Origin: Halopseudomonas pachastrellae | GTDB taxonomy: Bacteria; Pseudomonadota; Gammaproteobacteria; Pseudomonadales; Pseudomonadaceae | Length of the DNA: 64,000 nucleotides | Reading direction: 5' to 3' | Assembly (NCBI RefSeq): GCF_900114765.1 | Contig: NZ_FOUD01000006.1 | Span: forward strand, 124,001 to 188,000 | Part shown: positions 39,780 through 49,028 of the stretch, one piece after another | Position numbering within the stretch: position 1 is the stretch's first letter | Layout of the letters: the number at the start of each line of letters is the position of its first letter | Program-made: the position numbers and the translations under genes | The notes under the pieces: generated by a model | Database searches by the model: none | What the model saw: the letters and a program-made list of their open reading frames with translations, nothing else | What the model was told of the DNA's origin: nothing

Positions 39780-40631
39780 TCAGGCGCGGCTGAATTCCAG
39801 GTTGTCGATCAGGCGGGTGGTACCCAGATAGGCGGCAGCCAGCACCACCAGATCGGTGCTGTCGTCGCTCGCCGGCGCCAGGTTGTCGGCGTTGCGCAGA
39901 TCCAGATAGTCGGGTCGCAGCCCGGCTTCGCTGAGGCGCAGGCTGGCCTCGTTGATGACCTGCGCGTAGTCCGTGCGCCCGCTCTGCACAGCGCTGGCGA
40001 TCTGCTGCAGCGTCTGTTGCAAGACGGGGGCAATGGCCCGCTGTTCGGCACTCAGGTAACCGTTGCGCGAGGACAGCGCCAGGCCGTCTTCGGCGCGCAC
40101 GGTGGGGTGGCCCATGATCTGTACCGGCAGGCTCAGGTCCTGGGCCATCTTGCGGATCACCGCCAGCTGCTGGTAGTCCTTCTGTCCGAACACGGCGACA
40201 TCTGGCCCGACAATATTGAGCAGTTTGCTGACCACGGTGGCCACGCCCTCAAAGTGCCCTGGGCGGCTGGCACCGCACAGCCCCTCAGAGACTACGGGTA
40301 CGCTGATACGCGTGTGGCCGTCCATGCCATCGGGGTACATTTCGTTGGCGTTGGGGGCAAACACCAGATGAGCGCCTACTTCCAGCAGCTTTTTCTGGTC
40401 TTCTGCCAGGGTGCGCGGGTAGCTGTCCAGATCTTCTCCGGGGCCGAACTGCATCGGGTTGACGAAGATGCTCACCACCACGTAATCGGTACGTTGCAGG
40501 GCCTTTTCCACCAAGGCAACGTGACCTGCGTGCAGATTGCCCATGGTGGGCACCAGACCAATGCGCTTGCCTTCCTGGCGGGCACGACCAACCGCAGCGC
40601 GCACTTGCGCGATGGTATGCAGGGTGTTCAT
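39780..40631 (-). CDS. panC: Pantothenate synthetase
   Basis: PanC joins pantoate and beta-alanine with ATP to form pantothenate. The 283-residue protein has the HIGH-like [37 protein letters not shown], the [15 protein letters not shown] motif near 150, and [17 protein letters not shown] near 185. It begins 4 bases after panB, so the two form an operon. The beta-alanine-forming panD is not between it and acs as in P. aeruginosa. Confidence 0.96.
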   Translation of the reverse strand: MNTLHTIAQVRAAVGRARQEGKRIGLVPTMGNLHAGHVALVEKALQRTDYVVVSIFVNPMQFGPGEDLDSYPRTLAEDQKKLLEVGAHLVFAPNANEMYPDGMDGHTRISVPVVSEGLCGASRPGHFEGVATVVSKLLNIVGPDVAVFGQKDYQQLAVIRKMAQDLSLPVQIMGHPTVRAEDGLALSSRNGYLSAEQRAIAPVLQQTLQQIASAVQSGRTDYAQVINEASLRLSEAGLRPDYLDLRNADNLAPASDDSTDLVVLAAAYLGTTRLIDNLEFSRA

Positions 40632-40635
40632 GGGT

Positions 40636-41430
40636 TCAGAACTCGTGTTCGGCTGCTGGGAATTCGACGTTCTTGACCGCCGCGACGTAGGCGCGAATTG
40701 CTGCCGGAATGTCAGGCTGGCCGGACATGAAGTTTTTCACGAAGCGCGGCACACGTCCACTCAGAGACAGGCCCAGCATGTCGTGGACCACCAGCACCTG
40801 ACCATCGGTACCACTGCCGGCGCCAATGCCGATAACCGGCACTTTCACCGCCTGGGTGATGGCGTTGGCCAGTGCCGGGGGCACGCACTCGAGCAGCAGC
40901 ATGGCCGCACCGGCGGCTTCCAGCGCCTTGGCGTCTTCGATCATCGCGCGGGCCTGGACCTCGTCGCGGCCCTGTACCTTGAAGCCGCCCAGCACATTCA
41001 CGGCTTGCGGCGTCAGCCCCATGTGGGCGCAGACCGGGATGCCGTTGCGGCTCAGCACCTCAATGCTGTCGGCCAGCCAGCGGCCGCCTTCCAGCTTGAC
41101 CATGTGGGCGCCGGCCTGCATCAGTGTGGTGCTGTTGGTCAGTGCCTGTTCCAGGGTGGCGTAGGCCATGAACGGCAGATCGGCCATGATCAGTGCGCCT
41201 TTGTTGCCGCGCTTGACCGCAGCGGTGTGGTACGCCATGTCGTCGACGCTGACCGGCAAGGTGCTGTCGTGACCCTGCAGGACCATGCCCAGGGAGTCGC
41301 CGATCAGCATCACCTCGACACCGGCCTCGCTTTCAACATGGGCGAAGGTCGCGTCATAGGCTGTCAGGCAAACGATCTTTTCGCCGCTTTGCTTGAGCTT
41401 GTTCAGTGTGGTCAGAGTAACGTCAGGCAT
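40636..41430 (-). CDS. panB: 3-methyl-2-oxobutanoate hydroxymethyltransferase
   Basis: PanB adds a hydroxymethyl group from methylenetetrahydrofolate to ketoisovalerate, making ketopantoate. The 264-residue barrel shows [38 protein letters not shown] with metal-binding Asp, VKLEGG near 111, [20 protein letters not shown] near 137, and [15 protein letters not shown] near 190. A candidate promoter lies about 95 bases upstream. It is first of panB-panC. Confidence 0.96.
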   Translation of the reverse strand: MPDVTLTTLNKLKQSGEKIVCLTAYDATFAHVESEAGVEVMLIGDSLGMVLQGHDSTLPVSVDDMAYHTAAVKRGNKGALIMADLPFMAYATLEQALTNSTTLMQAGAHMVKLEGGRWLADSIEVLSRNGIPVCAHMGLTPQAVNVLGGFKVQGRDEVQARAMIEDAKALEAAGAAMLLLECVPPALANAITQAVKVPVIGIGAGSGTDGQVLVVHDMLGLSLSGRVPRFVKNFMSGQPDIPAAIRAYVAAVKNVEFPAAEHEF

Positions 41431-41521
41431 GGCTGTTTCCAGTGTGTGGCCTTTGCTGTGCGCAACTGCATGGCAGCGGCGCCGTTGAGTCCGGACTCCC
41501 GCGCAGGGGCACTGCTGCGAG

Positions 41522-41549
41522 AGTATAGCCTTGGTAAGACGGCTGTCCG
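41522..41549 (-). promoter_or_regulatory. Candidate promoter of panBC
   Basis: On the minus strand CGGACA (41549-41544) is followed after 16 bases by TATACT (41527-41522), about 90 bases before panB. The -10 is good and the -35 moderate. Confidence 0.35.
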
Positions 41550-41592
41550 TCAGAGCCGGGGTAGAGCCCTGCCGGAATCGGCATCCTACGTG

Positions 41593-42123
41593 TCAGTCAT
41601 GGGGTGTCAAGTCTGATCGCGCATCAGGCTGTTGTATAAAAAAGGGCAATGCCTGCAGATCACCACGCGGGCAGTTCTGCAGCAGGGTGTCGAGCTGTGT
41701 GCCGTCGGGCATCTGCAGCGCTGGCGCTATCTCGGCCAGGGGGTAGAGCACGAAGGCCCGGGCATGCATGTGGTAATGCGGCACCTGCAGCCGGTCGGTG
41801 TGTATCACCTCGCTGCCGTAGAGCAGAATGTCCAGATCCAGCGTACGCGGCCCCCAGCGTTCGGCCTTACGCACACGGCCGTGCTCCTGTTCGATTGCCT
41901 GCAGGTGATCCAGCAGTGGCTCTGCGGCCAGTGTGGTCTGCAGGCAGGCGACAGCATTGACGTAGGACGGCTGGTCCTGCGGCCCCATGGGGGCGCTGCG
42001 GTAGAGCGACGAGCAGGCCAGCAGCTGGCTGCCCGGCAGCGCGGCCATGGCCTGACAGGCAGCGCGCACCTGCGCAACGGGGTCGCCCTGGTTGCTGCCC
42101 AGCGCGATATAGACCTGAGGCAT
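41593..42123 (-). CDS. folK: 2-amino-4-hydroxy-6-hydroxymethyldihydropteridine pyrophosphokinase
   Basis: FolK transfers pyrophosphate from ATP to hydroxymethyldihydropterin, the step before FolP. The 176-residue protein starts MPQVYIALGSNQGDP and has RSAPMGPQDQPSYVNAV near residue 43 and the signature ERWGPRTLDLDILLYG near 90, with the metal-binding Asp pair. The ATG overlaps the pcnB stop by one base (ATGA), so folK is translated with pcnB. Confidence 0.95.
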   Translation of the reverse strand: MPQVYIALGSNQGDPVAQVRAACQAMAALPGSQLLACSSLYRSAPMGPQDQPSYVNAVACLQTTLAAEPLLDHLQAIEQEHGRVRKAERWGPRTLDLDILLYGSEVIHTDRLQVPHYHMHARAFVLYPLAEIAPALQMPDGTQLDTLLQNCPRGDLQALPFFIQQPDARSDLTPHD

Positions 42124-43493
42124 CAGTCGTTCGACTGTGGCTTGCGCGGTTTGCGGCGCGAGCGTGAACGACCGCGCTTGCCGCCGCTCTTGGGTGCGTC
42201 ACCCAGCTCACGAATCATCTGGCGGCGCTGGTCTGCGCTGGCGTCCTGGTAAAGGGTCCACCAGCGGCCGAGGCCATCGGTCTGTTCGCCGGCTTCTTCG
42301 CGCAGCAGCAGAAAGTCATATGCCGCGCGAAAACGCGGGTGCTCCAGCAACTGATCGGCGCGCCGGCCACTGCGTCGCTCCAGACGCGGCTGCATGTCCC
42401 ATATCTCGCGCATAGGAATGCTGAAACGCTTGGGAATCGCGGTGTGCAGGCACTGCTCGGCGAGCAGTTCGTGGGCCGCTTGCTGATAAGCGGGGATCGG
42501 CGGTATGCCTTGCTCTTCCAGGGCTGCGACGCGCGCGGGCAGGGCCGGCCAGAGGAAGGCTGCAAACAAGAAGGCCGGGGTTACCGGCTTGTCCTGGGCG
42601 ATGCGCGCATCGGTGTTGTCCAGTGCCTGGCGCACCAGGCGCAGGGTGTACTCCGGGTTCTCCAGAATCGCCTCATCGGTGTCCGGGAACAGCGGTGCAA
42701 TCAGATCGAACTGGTACAGCAGATCAAAGGTGGCCTTGCCCTGGCCGCTCATCAGTAGCTTGAGGGACTCGTCGAACAGGCGCGCTGCGGGAATGTCGTG
42801 CAGCAGCGGGGCCATCTCTTCGATGGGAGCGGCGGTGTGCGGCTCGATCTCGAAGTCCAGCTTGGCGGCAAAGCGGATGGCCCGCAGCATGCGCACCGGG
42901 TCTTCCTGGTAACGCTGCTCGGGGTGGCCGATCAGGCGGATCAGGCGGTTACGAATATCGTGCACGCCGTGGGCAAAGTCGTGGATCTGCCCGGTGCTGA
43001 CGTCGAAATACAGGGCATTGATGGTGAAGTCGCGGCGTTGCGCATCCTGCTCGAAGGTGCCGTACACATTGTCACGCAGCAAGCGACCAGATTCGCTTTG
43101 GCGGGACTGTTCTTCCGAGGCCTGAGTTTCGTGGTTGGCGCGAAAGGTGGCCACCTCGATGATCTCGCGGCCAAAGTGCACATGGACCAGCTTGAAGCGC
43201 CGGCCGATCAGGCGCGCATTGCGGAAGGTGGCGCGCACCTGCTCGGGCGTGGCACTGGTGGCGACGTCAAAATCCTTTGGCGTGATATCCAGCATCAGGT
43301 CGCGAACACAGCCACCTACCAGAAAGGCCTCATAGCCGGCCTGCTGCAGTTTTTCCACTACGCTCACCGCGTGCCGGCTCAGACGCTCTCGCCGCACCTG
43401 GTGCTGGCTGGCGGGAATGACGGACGGGGTGGTGCGCCGGCGCTGGGGTAGGCCGAAGGGAGAGGGCATTTTCTGCAACAGCTTTCGAATCAT
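42123..43493 (-). CDS. pcnB: Poly(A) polymerase I
   Basis: PcnB adds poly(A) tails to RNA 3' ends and so promotes decay. The 456-residue protein has the class II nucleotidyltransferase head: YEAFLVGGCVRDLMLDITP, KDFDVATSATPEQV with the DxD acids, RRDFTINALYFD, and EDPVRMLRAIRFAAKLDFEI. The C terminus is strongly basic (KRGRSRSRRKPRKP). The start MIRKLLQKMPSP resembles P. aeruginosa PcnB. It lies downstream of crcZ, as in other pseudomonads, with its own candidate promoter. Confidence 0.94.
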   Translation of the reverse strand: MIRKLLQKMPSPFGLPQRRRTTPSVIPASQHQVRRERLSRHAVSVVEKLQQAGYEAFLVGGCVRDLMLDITPKDFDVATSATPEQVRATFRNARLIGRRFKLVHVHFGREIIEVATFRANHETQASEEQSRQSESGRLLRDNVYGTFEQDAQRRDFTINALYFDVSTGQIHDFAHGVHDIRNRLIRLIGHPEQRYQEDPVRMLRAIRFAAKLDFEIEPHTAAPIEEMAPLLHDIPAARLFDESLKLLMSGQGKATFDLLYQFDLIAPLFPDTDEAILENPEYTLRLVRQALDNTDARIAQDKPVTPAFLFAAFLWPALPARVAALEEQGIPPIPAYQQAAHELLAEQCLHTAIPKRFSIPMREIWDMQPRLERRSGRRADQLLEHPRFRAAYDFLLLREEAGEQTDGLGRWWTLYQDASADQRRQMIRELGDAPKSGGKRGRSRSRRKPRKPQSND

Positions 43494-43638
43494 AGATGGC
43501 AGTGGTTCCGGCGGCAGTGCGGGGATGCAGCAGGGTTGTCAGCAAGCAAGCATCGTCACGGCAGCGCAAGGTGAGTGAGCCGGGTTGGCGGTATGCCTGG
43601 CCTGGCACGCAGGTGGCGAGAGGCCACGGTTGCCGAGC

Positions 43639-43667
43639 ATTCTAGCTTGATTTGTGAACAAAGGTAA
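43639..43667 (-). promoter_or_regulatory. Candidate promoter of pcnB-folK
   Basis: On the minus strand TAGAAT (43644-43639) is a fair -10 element about 145 bases before pcnB and downstream of the crcZ terminator; the -35 17 bases upstream (TTACCT) is weak. Confidence 0.35.
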
Positions 43668-43691
43668 GGAAAGGGGGGATGTTGCCGGAGA

Positions 43692-44047
43692 AGGAAAGCT
43701 CAAGGGGAGTAGGGCACTCCCCCTAATGGTTTTTTATTATTGTTGTTATGAGAGCTATTCTTTTTTGTTCAAAGCGGCAAGCGCCGCTTTCCGACTGACC
43801 CATCTCGGGTTGTCTAAACCAAACGGATTGCTTTGGAAGCGTAGGTTCAGCTCGGCCTGCGTATGGCTCTGGATGGCGGGTTGCTTGGGCAACTTTTATT
43901 CTTCTTCATCCAACTGAGCATCCTGCTCACGATCTGACTGCTATTCTCCAAAAAAATCAGTTTGCTGCGTCTCTCACGTCTTGTTTTTATTGTGTGTGGA
44001 GTAGAATGTTATTTTTGTTATGTGCTTTGGTTTTTATTGTTGTTGTG
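43692..44047 (-). ncRNA. crcZ: CrcZ small RNA, decoy for Hfq/Crc
   Basis: No protein gene is supported in the 815 bases between cbrB and pcnB, the place of crcZ in P. aeruginosa and P. putida. The predicted RNA is about 355 bases. It starts about 12 bases after a sigma-54 promoter and ends at a GGGGAGT/ACTCCCC hairpin (43704-43722). It has six A-rich AANAANAA clusters: 44044-44034 (AACAACAATAA), 44019-44007, 43991-43981, 43906-43894, 43769-43758 and 43747-43731 (AACAACAATAATAA), plus a GC stem (43771-43790). CrcZ sequesters Hfq/Crc and relieves catabolite repression. Exact ends are estimated. Confidence 0.88.
43704..43722 (-). terminator. Terminator of crcZ
   Basis: On the minus strand GGGGAGT and ACTCCCC pair around GCCCT, followed by TTGAGCTTTCCTT, a moderately U-rich tail. 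Confidence 0.7.
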
Positions 44048-44056
44048 CCAGATATA

Positions 44057-44074
44057 AAGCATTCCGCGTGCCAA
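44057..44074 (-). promoter_or_regulatory. crcZ: Sigma-54 promoter of crcZ
   Basis: The minus strand reads TTGGCACGCGGAATGCTT. GG and GC are 10 bases apart, as required for -24/-12 elements, and the match to TGGCACG-N4-TTGC is nearly complete. It sits downstream of the CbrB half-site cluster. Confidence 0.88.
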
Positions 44075-44132
44075 CTTTTTAAAATCCTTTAAAATCAATG
44101 AGTTGGTGTTTTTGCTTATTTTCTTGCCCCCG

Positions 44133-44254
44133 TGTTACCCCCAAGGTGTTACCTCCAATTGGACTAAAGTGTTACCTCTGGGTAGGAGTGCGGTAACAGT
44201 TTTGCGGGAACTTTCCCGGTAACAGGTAACACATGGTGGGGTGCAAGGCGTTAC
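44133..44254. promoter_or_regulatory. CbrB upstream activating sites for crcZ
   Basis: Six perfect half-sites lie within about 100 bases: TGTTACC at 44133-44139, 44147-44153 and 44170-44176, and the inverse GGTAACA at 44192-44198, 44218-44224 and 44225-44231. A seventh partial GTTAC is at 44250-44254. The P. putida literature, as I recall it, gives an inverted TGTTAC...GTAACA motif for CbrB. The array starts about 60 bases upstream of the sigma-54 promoter. Confidence 0.8.
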
Positions 44255-44308
44255 AAGGGGACGCAGAGGTGGCGACTTGCGCCTGAGCCTCTGCTGCGAG
44301 GGGGAGGA

Positions 44309-45736
44309 TCAGGTGCTGGCGGTTTTCTTACGCGGGATGCCCAGACGCTGACGGCGTTCCCACAGGCACTTGCGGCTGATGCCTAGCTTGTGCGCCAGCT
44401 GGGTTTCGGTCATGTGGTCCTGATGCTCCAACACAAAGTGCTGGAAGTAGTCCTCCAGCGACAGGTCTTCTGCCGGCTCCTGGCCTGGCGTGACGTCGTG
44501 CTGCATGGTCTGCAGGGCGTTGGCAGCTTCGGAGGCGCGCTCTATCTCTGCATCCAGCTCAATGCCCAGCAGGTCTGCGGTGATCTCGTTGTGGTCGCAG
44601 AGAATGGCTGAGCGCTCAATGGCGTTTTCCAGCTCACGCACGTTACCGGGCCAGCTGTAGGCCAGAATGGCCTGCTCGGCATCCTTGCTGAAATGCAAGC
44701 CTTCCATGTTCATGTTGTCGGCGGCGCGTTGCAGCAGAGCTTCGGCGATCAGCATCACGTCGCGGCCGCGTTCGCGCAGCGGCGGCAGGCGCAGCTCGAT
44801 CACGTTCAGGCGGTAGTAAAGGTCTTCGCGGAACAGGCCCTGACGCGCCATGGTTTTGAGGTCGCGGTGGGTGGCTGCGACCAGGCGCACATCGACCTTC
44901 TGCGATTGCACCGAGCCAACGCGGCGGATTTCGCCTTCCTGCAGCACGCGCAGCAGGCGCGCCTGCGCTTCCAGTGGCAGCTCGCCAATTTCGTCCAGGA
45001 ACAGAGTGCCGCCGTCGGCGGCTTCAACCAGACCGGTGCGATTGCTGGTGGCGCCGGTGAAGGAGCCCTTTTCGTGACCGAACAGCTCGGACTCGATCAG
45101 GGTCTCCGGAATGGCTGCGCAGTTGACCGAAATCAGCGGCGCTTTGGCGCGTTGCGATTGCTCGTGCATGGCCCGGGCGACCAGCTCCTTGCCGGTACCC
45201 GATTCGCCTTGAATCAGCACGGTGGAGTCGGTGGGCGCGACCTTGCGAATGCGTTTGAACAGCGTGAGCATGGTGTCGCAGCCGCCGATGATGCCCATCT
45301 GTTTGCGAATGTCTTCGTCCGGGATGGCTTGCGGCGCTTGCTTGGCTGCGGGTTGTTCGGGCGCGGCCGCTTGCTGCTTGCGTGCGCTGCCGCTGGCAAT
45401 GATGCGTTGCACGGTTTCGACCATCTCGTCATGGTCGAAGGGCTTGGCAATATAGTCGACAGCGCCGAGCTTCATGGAGTCGACGGCCGAGCGCAGGCTG
45501 GCGTAGCTGGTCATGATCAGCACCGGGGTGTTGGCGGCGCGTCGAATCAGTTCGGTGCCGGGTTCGCCTGGCAGGCGCAGGTCGCTGATGATGAGATCAA
45601 AGTTGTCGAGGTTGTGGCGTTCGCAGGCCTCGCTGACCGATCCGGCTTCCGCTACCTGGTAGTGGTGGCGCTCCAGCAGCCGCTTGAGTGCCGTGCGGAT
45701 GATGGCTTCGTCTTCAACAACCAGAATATCTGACAT
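44309..45736 (-). CDS. cbrB: Sigma-54-dependent response regulator CbrB
   Basis: CbrB is the NtrC-type activator of carbon/nitrogen balance genes, foremost crcZ. The 475-residue protein has a receiver domain (phospho-acceptor Asp52 in [12 protein letters not shown]), an AAA+ domain with [17 protein letters not shown], the sigma-54 contact loop, and [13 protein letters not shown] as Walker B, and a Fis-type helix-turn-helix ([19 protein letters not shown]). The contact loop at 224-229 reads GSFTGA rather than the usual GAFTGA. The gene is 34 bases after cbrA and directly precedes the crcZ control region. Confidence 0.94.
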   Translation of the reverse strand: MSDILVVEDEAIIRTALKRLLERHHYQVAEAGSVSEACERHNLDNFDLIISDLRLPGEPGTELIRRAANTPVLIMTSYASLRSAVDSMKLGAVDYIAKPFDHDEMVETVQRIIASGSARKQQAAAPEQPAAKQAPQAIPDEDIRKQMGIIGGCDTMLTLFKRIRKVAPTDSTVLIQGESGTGKELVARAMHEQSQRAKAPLISVNCAAIPETLIESELFGHEKGSFTGATSNRTGLVEAADGGTLFLDEIGELPLEAQARLLRVLQEGEIRRVGSVQSQKVDVRLVAATHRDLKTMARQGLFREDLYYRLNVIELRLPPLRERGRDVMLIAEALLQRAADNMNMEGLHFSKDAEQAILAYSWPGNVRELENAIERSAILCDHNEITADLLGIELDAEIERASEAANALQTMQHDVTPGQEPAEDLSLEDYFQHFVLEHQDHMTETQLAHKLGISRKCLWERRQRLGIPRKKTAST

Positions 45737-45770
45737 AGTTACCTCGTGCGTGACGGCGCCTGAATACAGC

Positions 45771-48722
45771 TCAGGCAGGGGCGCCGTTAGCGCTCATACT
45801 GTAGCGCGGCAATGTAATGGTAAAGCGGGTGCCGCGCTGGTTTGTCTGGTCGACCGGGCTGTCGATGGTAATCTGCCCATAATGCTCTTCGATGATGGAG
45901 TAGACCAGTGCCAATCCGAGCCCGGTACCTGTCCCTGGTTCCTTGGTGGTGAAGAAGGGCTCGAACAGACGGTCCTTGATTTCCTTGTCGATGCCGCTGC
46001 CCTGATCTTCAACCTGCAGCAGCACCTGATGCTCGTTTTCCTGACTGGCAATGGTGATGCTGTCGCCGCTCTGGCTCGCGTCCCGCGCGTTGCCGAGCAG
46101 GTTGATCAGCACCTGTACCAGACGCTGTGCATCGCCGGCGACCAGGTGCTCGGGTCGGCACAGGTTAACATACTTGACCTCCGGCCCCCTGCGATTGAGC
46201 GACAGCAGGTGGATCGCCTCGTTGGTGCAGGCCGCCAGGTCTACCGGGTCGTTGGGGTTCTGGTGGCGTCTGCCGACGTGGGCAAAGTTGACCAGCGACT
46301 GCACGATGCGCGAGACCCGGCGGGTCTGCTCCAGAATCTGCTCACTGGCTTCGCGCGCTTCCGGCTGCTCGGACTCTTCGCGCAGATTCTGCGCCAGGCA
46401 GGCGATACCGGTAATCGGGTTGCCGATCTCATGGGCCACACCGGCGGCCAGGCGACCGATTGAGGCCAGACGCTCCGAGTGCATCAACTCCTCTTCCAGC
46501 ATCTGCGTGTCGGTTTGATCCTCGATCAGCAGCACCAGGCCGCTGCCGCCGACGTAGCCCGGCTCGTCAATGGCTGCCTTGTGCAGGCTGAGCCATTGGG
46601 TGTGGCCGTTGATGCTGAGCTTCTGTTTGTGCAGGTGAGCCGACTGGTCTTCGACAAAGCGCTCGAGCAGCTCGCGCCAGGGTTCGGGCAGGCTTTGCAG
46701 GCGCGAGCCGACTACGGTGTCAGCCTGGATGCCGGTCAGCACCTGCATGGCGCGGTTCCACATCAGAATCTCGCTGTCCTGGCCCAGCGAGCAGACGCCC
46801 ATCGGCAAATCCTGCAGGGTCTGGCGGTGGTAGCGGCGCAGGGCGTCCAATTCGGCCGCCAGGCCGGTCAGGCGGCTGTGGTAGTCCTCCAGCCGGTTTT
46901 CGATAAAGTGGATGTCCTCGGTCATGTAGCCGTCGCGGCCCATCTTGAACGGCAGGAAGGTCTCGATGATGTCCTGGGCAACCGAGGGCCCCATCAGGCC
47001 TGACAGGTTGGCCTCCAGGCGGTCGCGCAGGCGGCGCAGTGCGTACGGGCGGCGCTCGTCAAAGGGCAGCTTGAGATCACGAAGGGCTTGTTCAACTTCG
47101 TACTGGGCGGTCTTGTTACCCAGCGGCTTGGCCAGTTGCTGGGCAAACTCCTGCGGCGAGGATGCCATCAGCTGCATGCGCTGCGGCCGGCTGACGTTGT
47201 CCACCGAGCAGGCTTCGGCCGCGCTTTGTTCCTCGCTCGAGCGCTGGGTGAACAGTGAGACCACCGCCAGTACCAGCACGTTGGCAGCCAGCGAGCTGAT
47301 GGCCGCCAGATGCCAGGTGTCGGCGTTAAAGGCCAGCGTCAGGCCGAACAGCTGCAGGCCCGGCAACTCGGTAACCAGCGGCAGCAGCAGGGTAATACTC
47401 CAGACCAGCATGCCGGCCATCACCCCGCCGATAAAGCCGCGCCGATTGGCCTGCGGCCAGTAGAGCACCGACAGGGTGCCGGGCAAAAACTGCACTGTGG
47501 CCACAAAGGAGGCGATACCCAGATTGGCCAGATCCTGTTCGGCGCCAAGCAGGCGGTAGAAACCGTAGCCCGCCATGATGATCGCGGCGATGAGGGTGCG
47601 TCTGGTCCACAGCAGCCAGCGATAGATGTTGTTGTCGGCGCTGGGCTGATAAAGGGGCAGCACCACGTGGTTGAGCACCATGCCCGAGAGCGCCAGGGTG
47701 ATGACAATGATCAGGCCGCTGGCCGCCGACAGGCCGCCGACGAAGGCCAGCAGCGACAGCCATTCGGACCCTGCTGCGACCCCTAAACCAAGGGAGAAAT
47801 ACTCCGGGTTGGTGCGCACACCCAGGTGCAGGCCGGCCCAGAGGATGGGCGGCACGGCCAGGCTCATTAGCAGCAGGAACAGCGGCAACCCCCAGCTGGC
47901 GGTGCCCAGCGCGCGCGGGTTGAGGTTCTCGGTAAAGGCCATGTGGTACATGTGCGGCATCACAAAGGCGGCGGAGAAAAACACCAGCAGCAGGGTGCGC
48001 CAGGGTCCTTCCTGCAGCGGCGTGTGCAGGGTGATCAGGGCTTCCTGATTGTTGTTCAGCCACAGCTGCAGACCTTGCGGCCCGTCGAACACCACGTACA
48101 ACGCATACAGGCCGATGGCGGCAATGGCGACCAGTTTGACTACCGACTCGAAGGCAATCGCCATGACCAGACCTTCGTGCTTTTCCCGCGCTGAAATGTG
48201 CCGCGCACCGAACAGGATGGCGAACAGGATGATCAGTACGCAGAAGCCCAGCGCGACGGTGCCTTGCCCGGGTTCGGCGGTCAGAATCTGCACCGAGTCG
48301 GCCACCGCCTGTATCTGCAAGGCGAGCAGCGGCAGTACGCCGACCAGCATGAACAGCGTGGTCAGAGTGCCGGCCCAGGTGCTGCGAAAGCGAAAGGCAA
48401 ACAGGTCGGCCAGCGATGACAGCTGATAGGTACGGGTGATGCGCAGGATGGGGTTGAGCAGCACCGGTGCGAGCAAAAAGGCGCCGCACACGCCGAGGTA
48501 GTAGGTCAGGAAGCCGTAGCCATACTGATACGCCAGCCCCACGGTGCCGTAAAAGGCCCAGGCGCTGGCGTACACTCCGAGTGACAGTGTGTAGATCGCC
48601 GGGTGGCGTAACAGGCCGCGGGGAATATGGCCGTTTTCGGTGGCCCAGGCCACGCCGAACAGCAGGATCAGGTAAACGATACTTATCAGCAGCAGCTGAC
48701 TCAGGTCAAAGCTCATCGGCAT
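45771..48722 (-). CDS. cbrA: Sensor kinase CbrA with SLC5-like transporter domain
   Basis: CbrA is a hybrid of a sodium/solute symporter-like membrane part and a histidine kinase; in Pseudomonas it senses nutrient state (histidine uptake has been reported) and phosphorylates CbrB. The 983-residue protein has about 13 membrane helices in the first 490 residues, a linker, a PAS domain (about 640-750), HisKA with LAAGVAHEIGNPITGIACLA near 770, and HATPase motifs NLLGNARDAS, VEDQGSGID and TGTGLGLALV. The start overlaps the end of cbrX by 17 bases (or 11 if the ATG at 48716 is used), so translation is coupled. Confidence 0.94.
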   Translation of the reverse strand: MPMSFDLSQLLLISIVYLILLFGVAWATENGHIPRGLLRHPAIYTLSLGVYASAWAFYGTVGLAYQYGYGFLTYYLGVCGAFLLAPVLLNPILRITRTYQLSSLADLFAFRFRSTWAGTLTTLFMLVGVLPLLALQIQAVADSVQILTAEPGQGTVALGFCVLIILFAILFGARHISAREKHEGLVMAIAFESVVKLVAIAAIGLYALYVVFDGPQGLQLWLNNNQEALITLHTPLQEGPWRTLLLVFFSAAFVMPHMYHMAFTENLNPRALGTASWGLPLFLLLMSLAVPPILWAGLHLGVRTNPEYFSLGLGVAAGSEWLSLLAFVGGLSAASGLIIVITLALSGMVLNHVVLPLYQPSADNNIYRWLLWTRRTLIAAIIMAGYGFYRLLGAEQDLANLGIASFVATVQFLPGTLSVLYWPQANRRGFIGGVMAGMLVWSITLLLPLVTELPGLQLFGLTLAFNADTWHLAAISSLAANVLVLAVVSLFTQRSSEEQSAAEACSVDNVSRPQRMQLMASSPQEFAQQLAKPLGNKTAQYEVEQALRDLKLPFDERRPYALRRLRDRLEANLSGLMGPSVAQDIIETFLPFKMGRDGYMTEDIHFIENRLEDYHSRLTGLAAELDALRRYHRQTLQDLPMGVCSLGQDSEILMWNRAMQVLTGIQADTVVGSRLQSLPEPWRELLERFVEDQSAHLHKQKLSINGHTQWLSLHKAAIDEPGYVGGSGLVLLIEDQTDTQMLEEELMHSERLASIGRLAAGVAHEIGNPITGIACLAQNLREESEQPEAREASEQILEQTRRVSRIVQSLVNFAHVGRRHQNPNDPVDLAACTNEAIHLLSLNRRGPEVKYVNLCRPEHLVAGDAQRLVQVLINLLGNARDASQSGDSITIASQENEHQVLLQVEDQGSGIDKEIKDRLFEPFFTTKEPGTGTGLGLALVYSIIEEHYGQITIDSPVDQTNQRGTRFTITLPRYSMSANGAPA

Positions 48723-48882
48723 CTTTCGGGCTCTGCAGCAGCATGCCGGCGATGATCAGAATCAACCACAGCACGTAGGGGCGGTACCAGGCACCCTGGG
48801 GTTCTATCCACCAGTCCATGATGGCCGGGGAGAACAGGTAGATGCCGATGACCAGCAGCAATACCAGGCGATAGATATACAT
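48706..48882 (-). CDS. cbrX: Small membrane protein CbrX
   Basis: The 58-residue product MYIYRLVLLLVIGIYLFSP... has two membrane helices (about 3-20 and 36-53) with a polar link DWWIEPQGAWYRPY. A short gene of this kind, named cbrX, precedes and overlaps cbrA in pseudomonads and couples its translation. Here it overlaps the cbrA start by 17 bases. Its own function is unknown. Confidence 0.82.
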   Translation of the reverse strand: MYIYRLVLLLVIGIYLFSPAIMDWWIEPQGAWYRPYVLWLILIIAGMLLQSPKDADEL

Positions 48883-49028
48883 GGGTGTCCGTAATCCGGG
48901 GAGCGCGCCGACGGGGTTGTTTCGCTCGGTCGGGGCGTCAGGTTCAGGACACCGATGGTAGCCAGCCAGGCACTGCTTGCCAAGCGATGGACCGGTTTAT
49001 TGCGCTGGCAGCCTGGCGTGCGCTGGCG

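Noticed and set aside
43654-43917. 87-codon open frame on the plus strand between pcnB and cbrB
   Set aside because: It is antisense to the CrcZ RNA, rich in the complements of CA motifs (Phe, Leu, Ser), and lacks a binding site or recognisable family.
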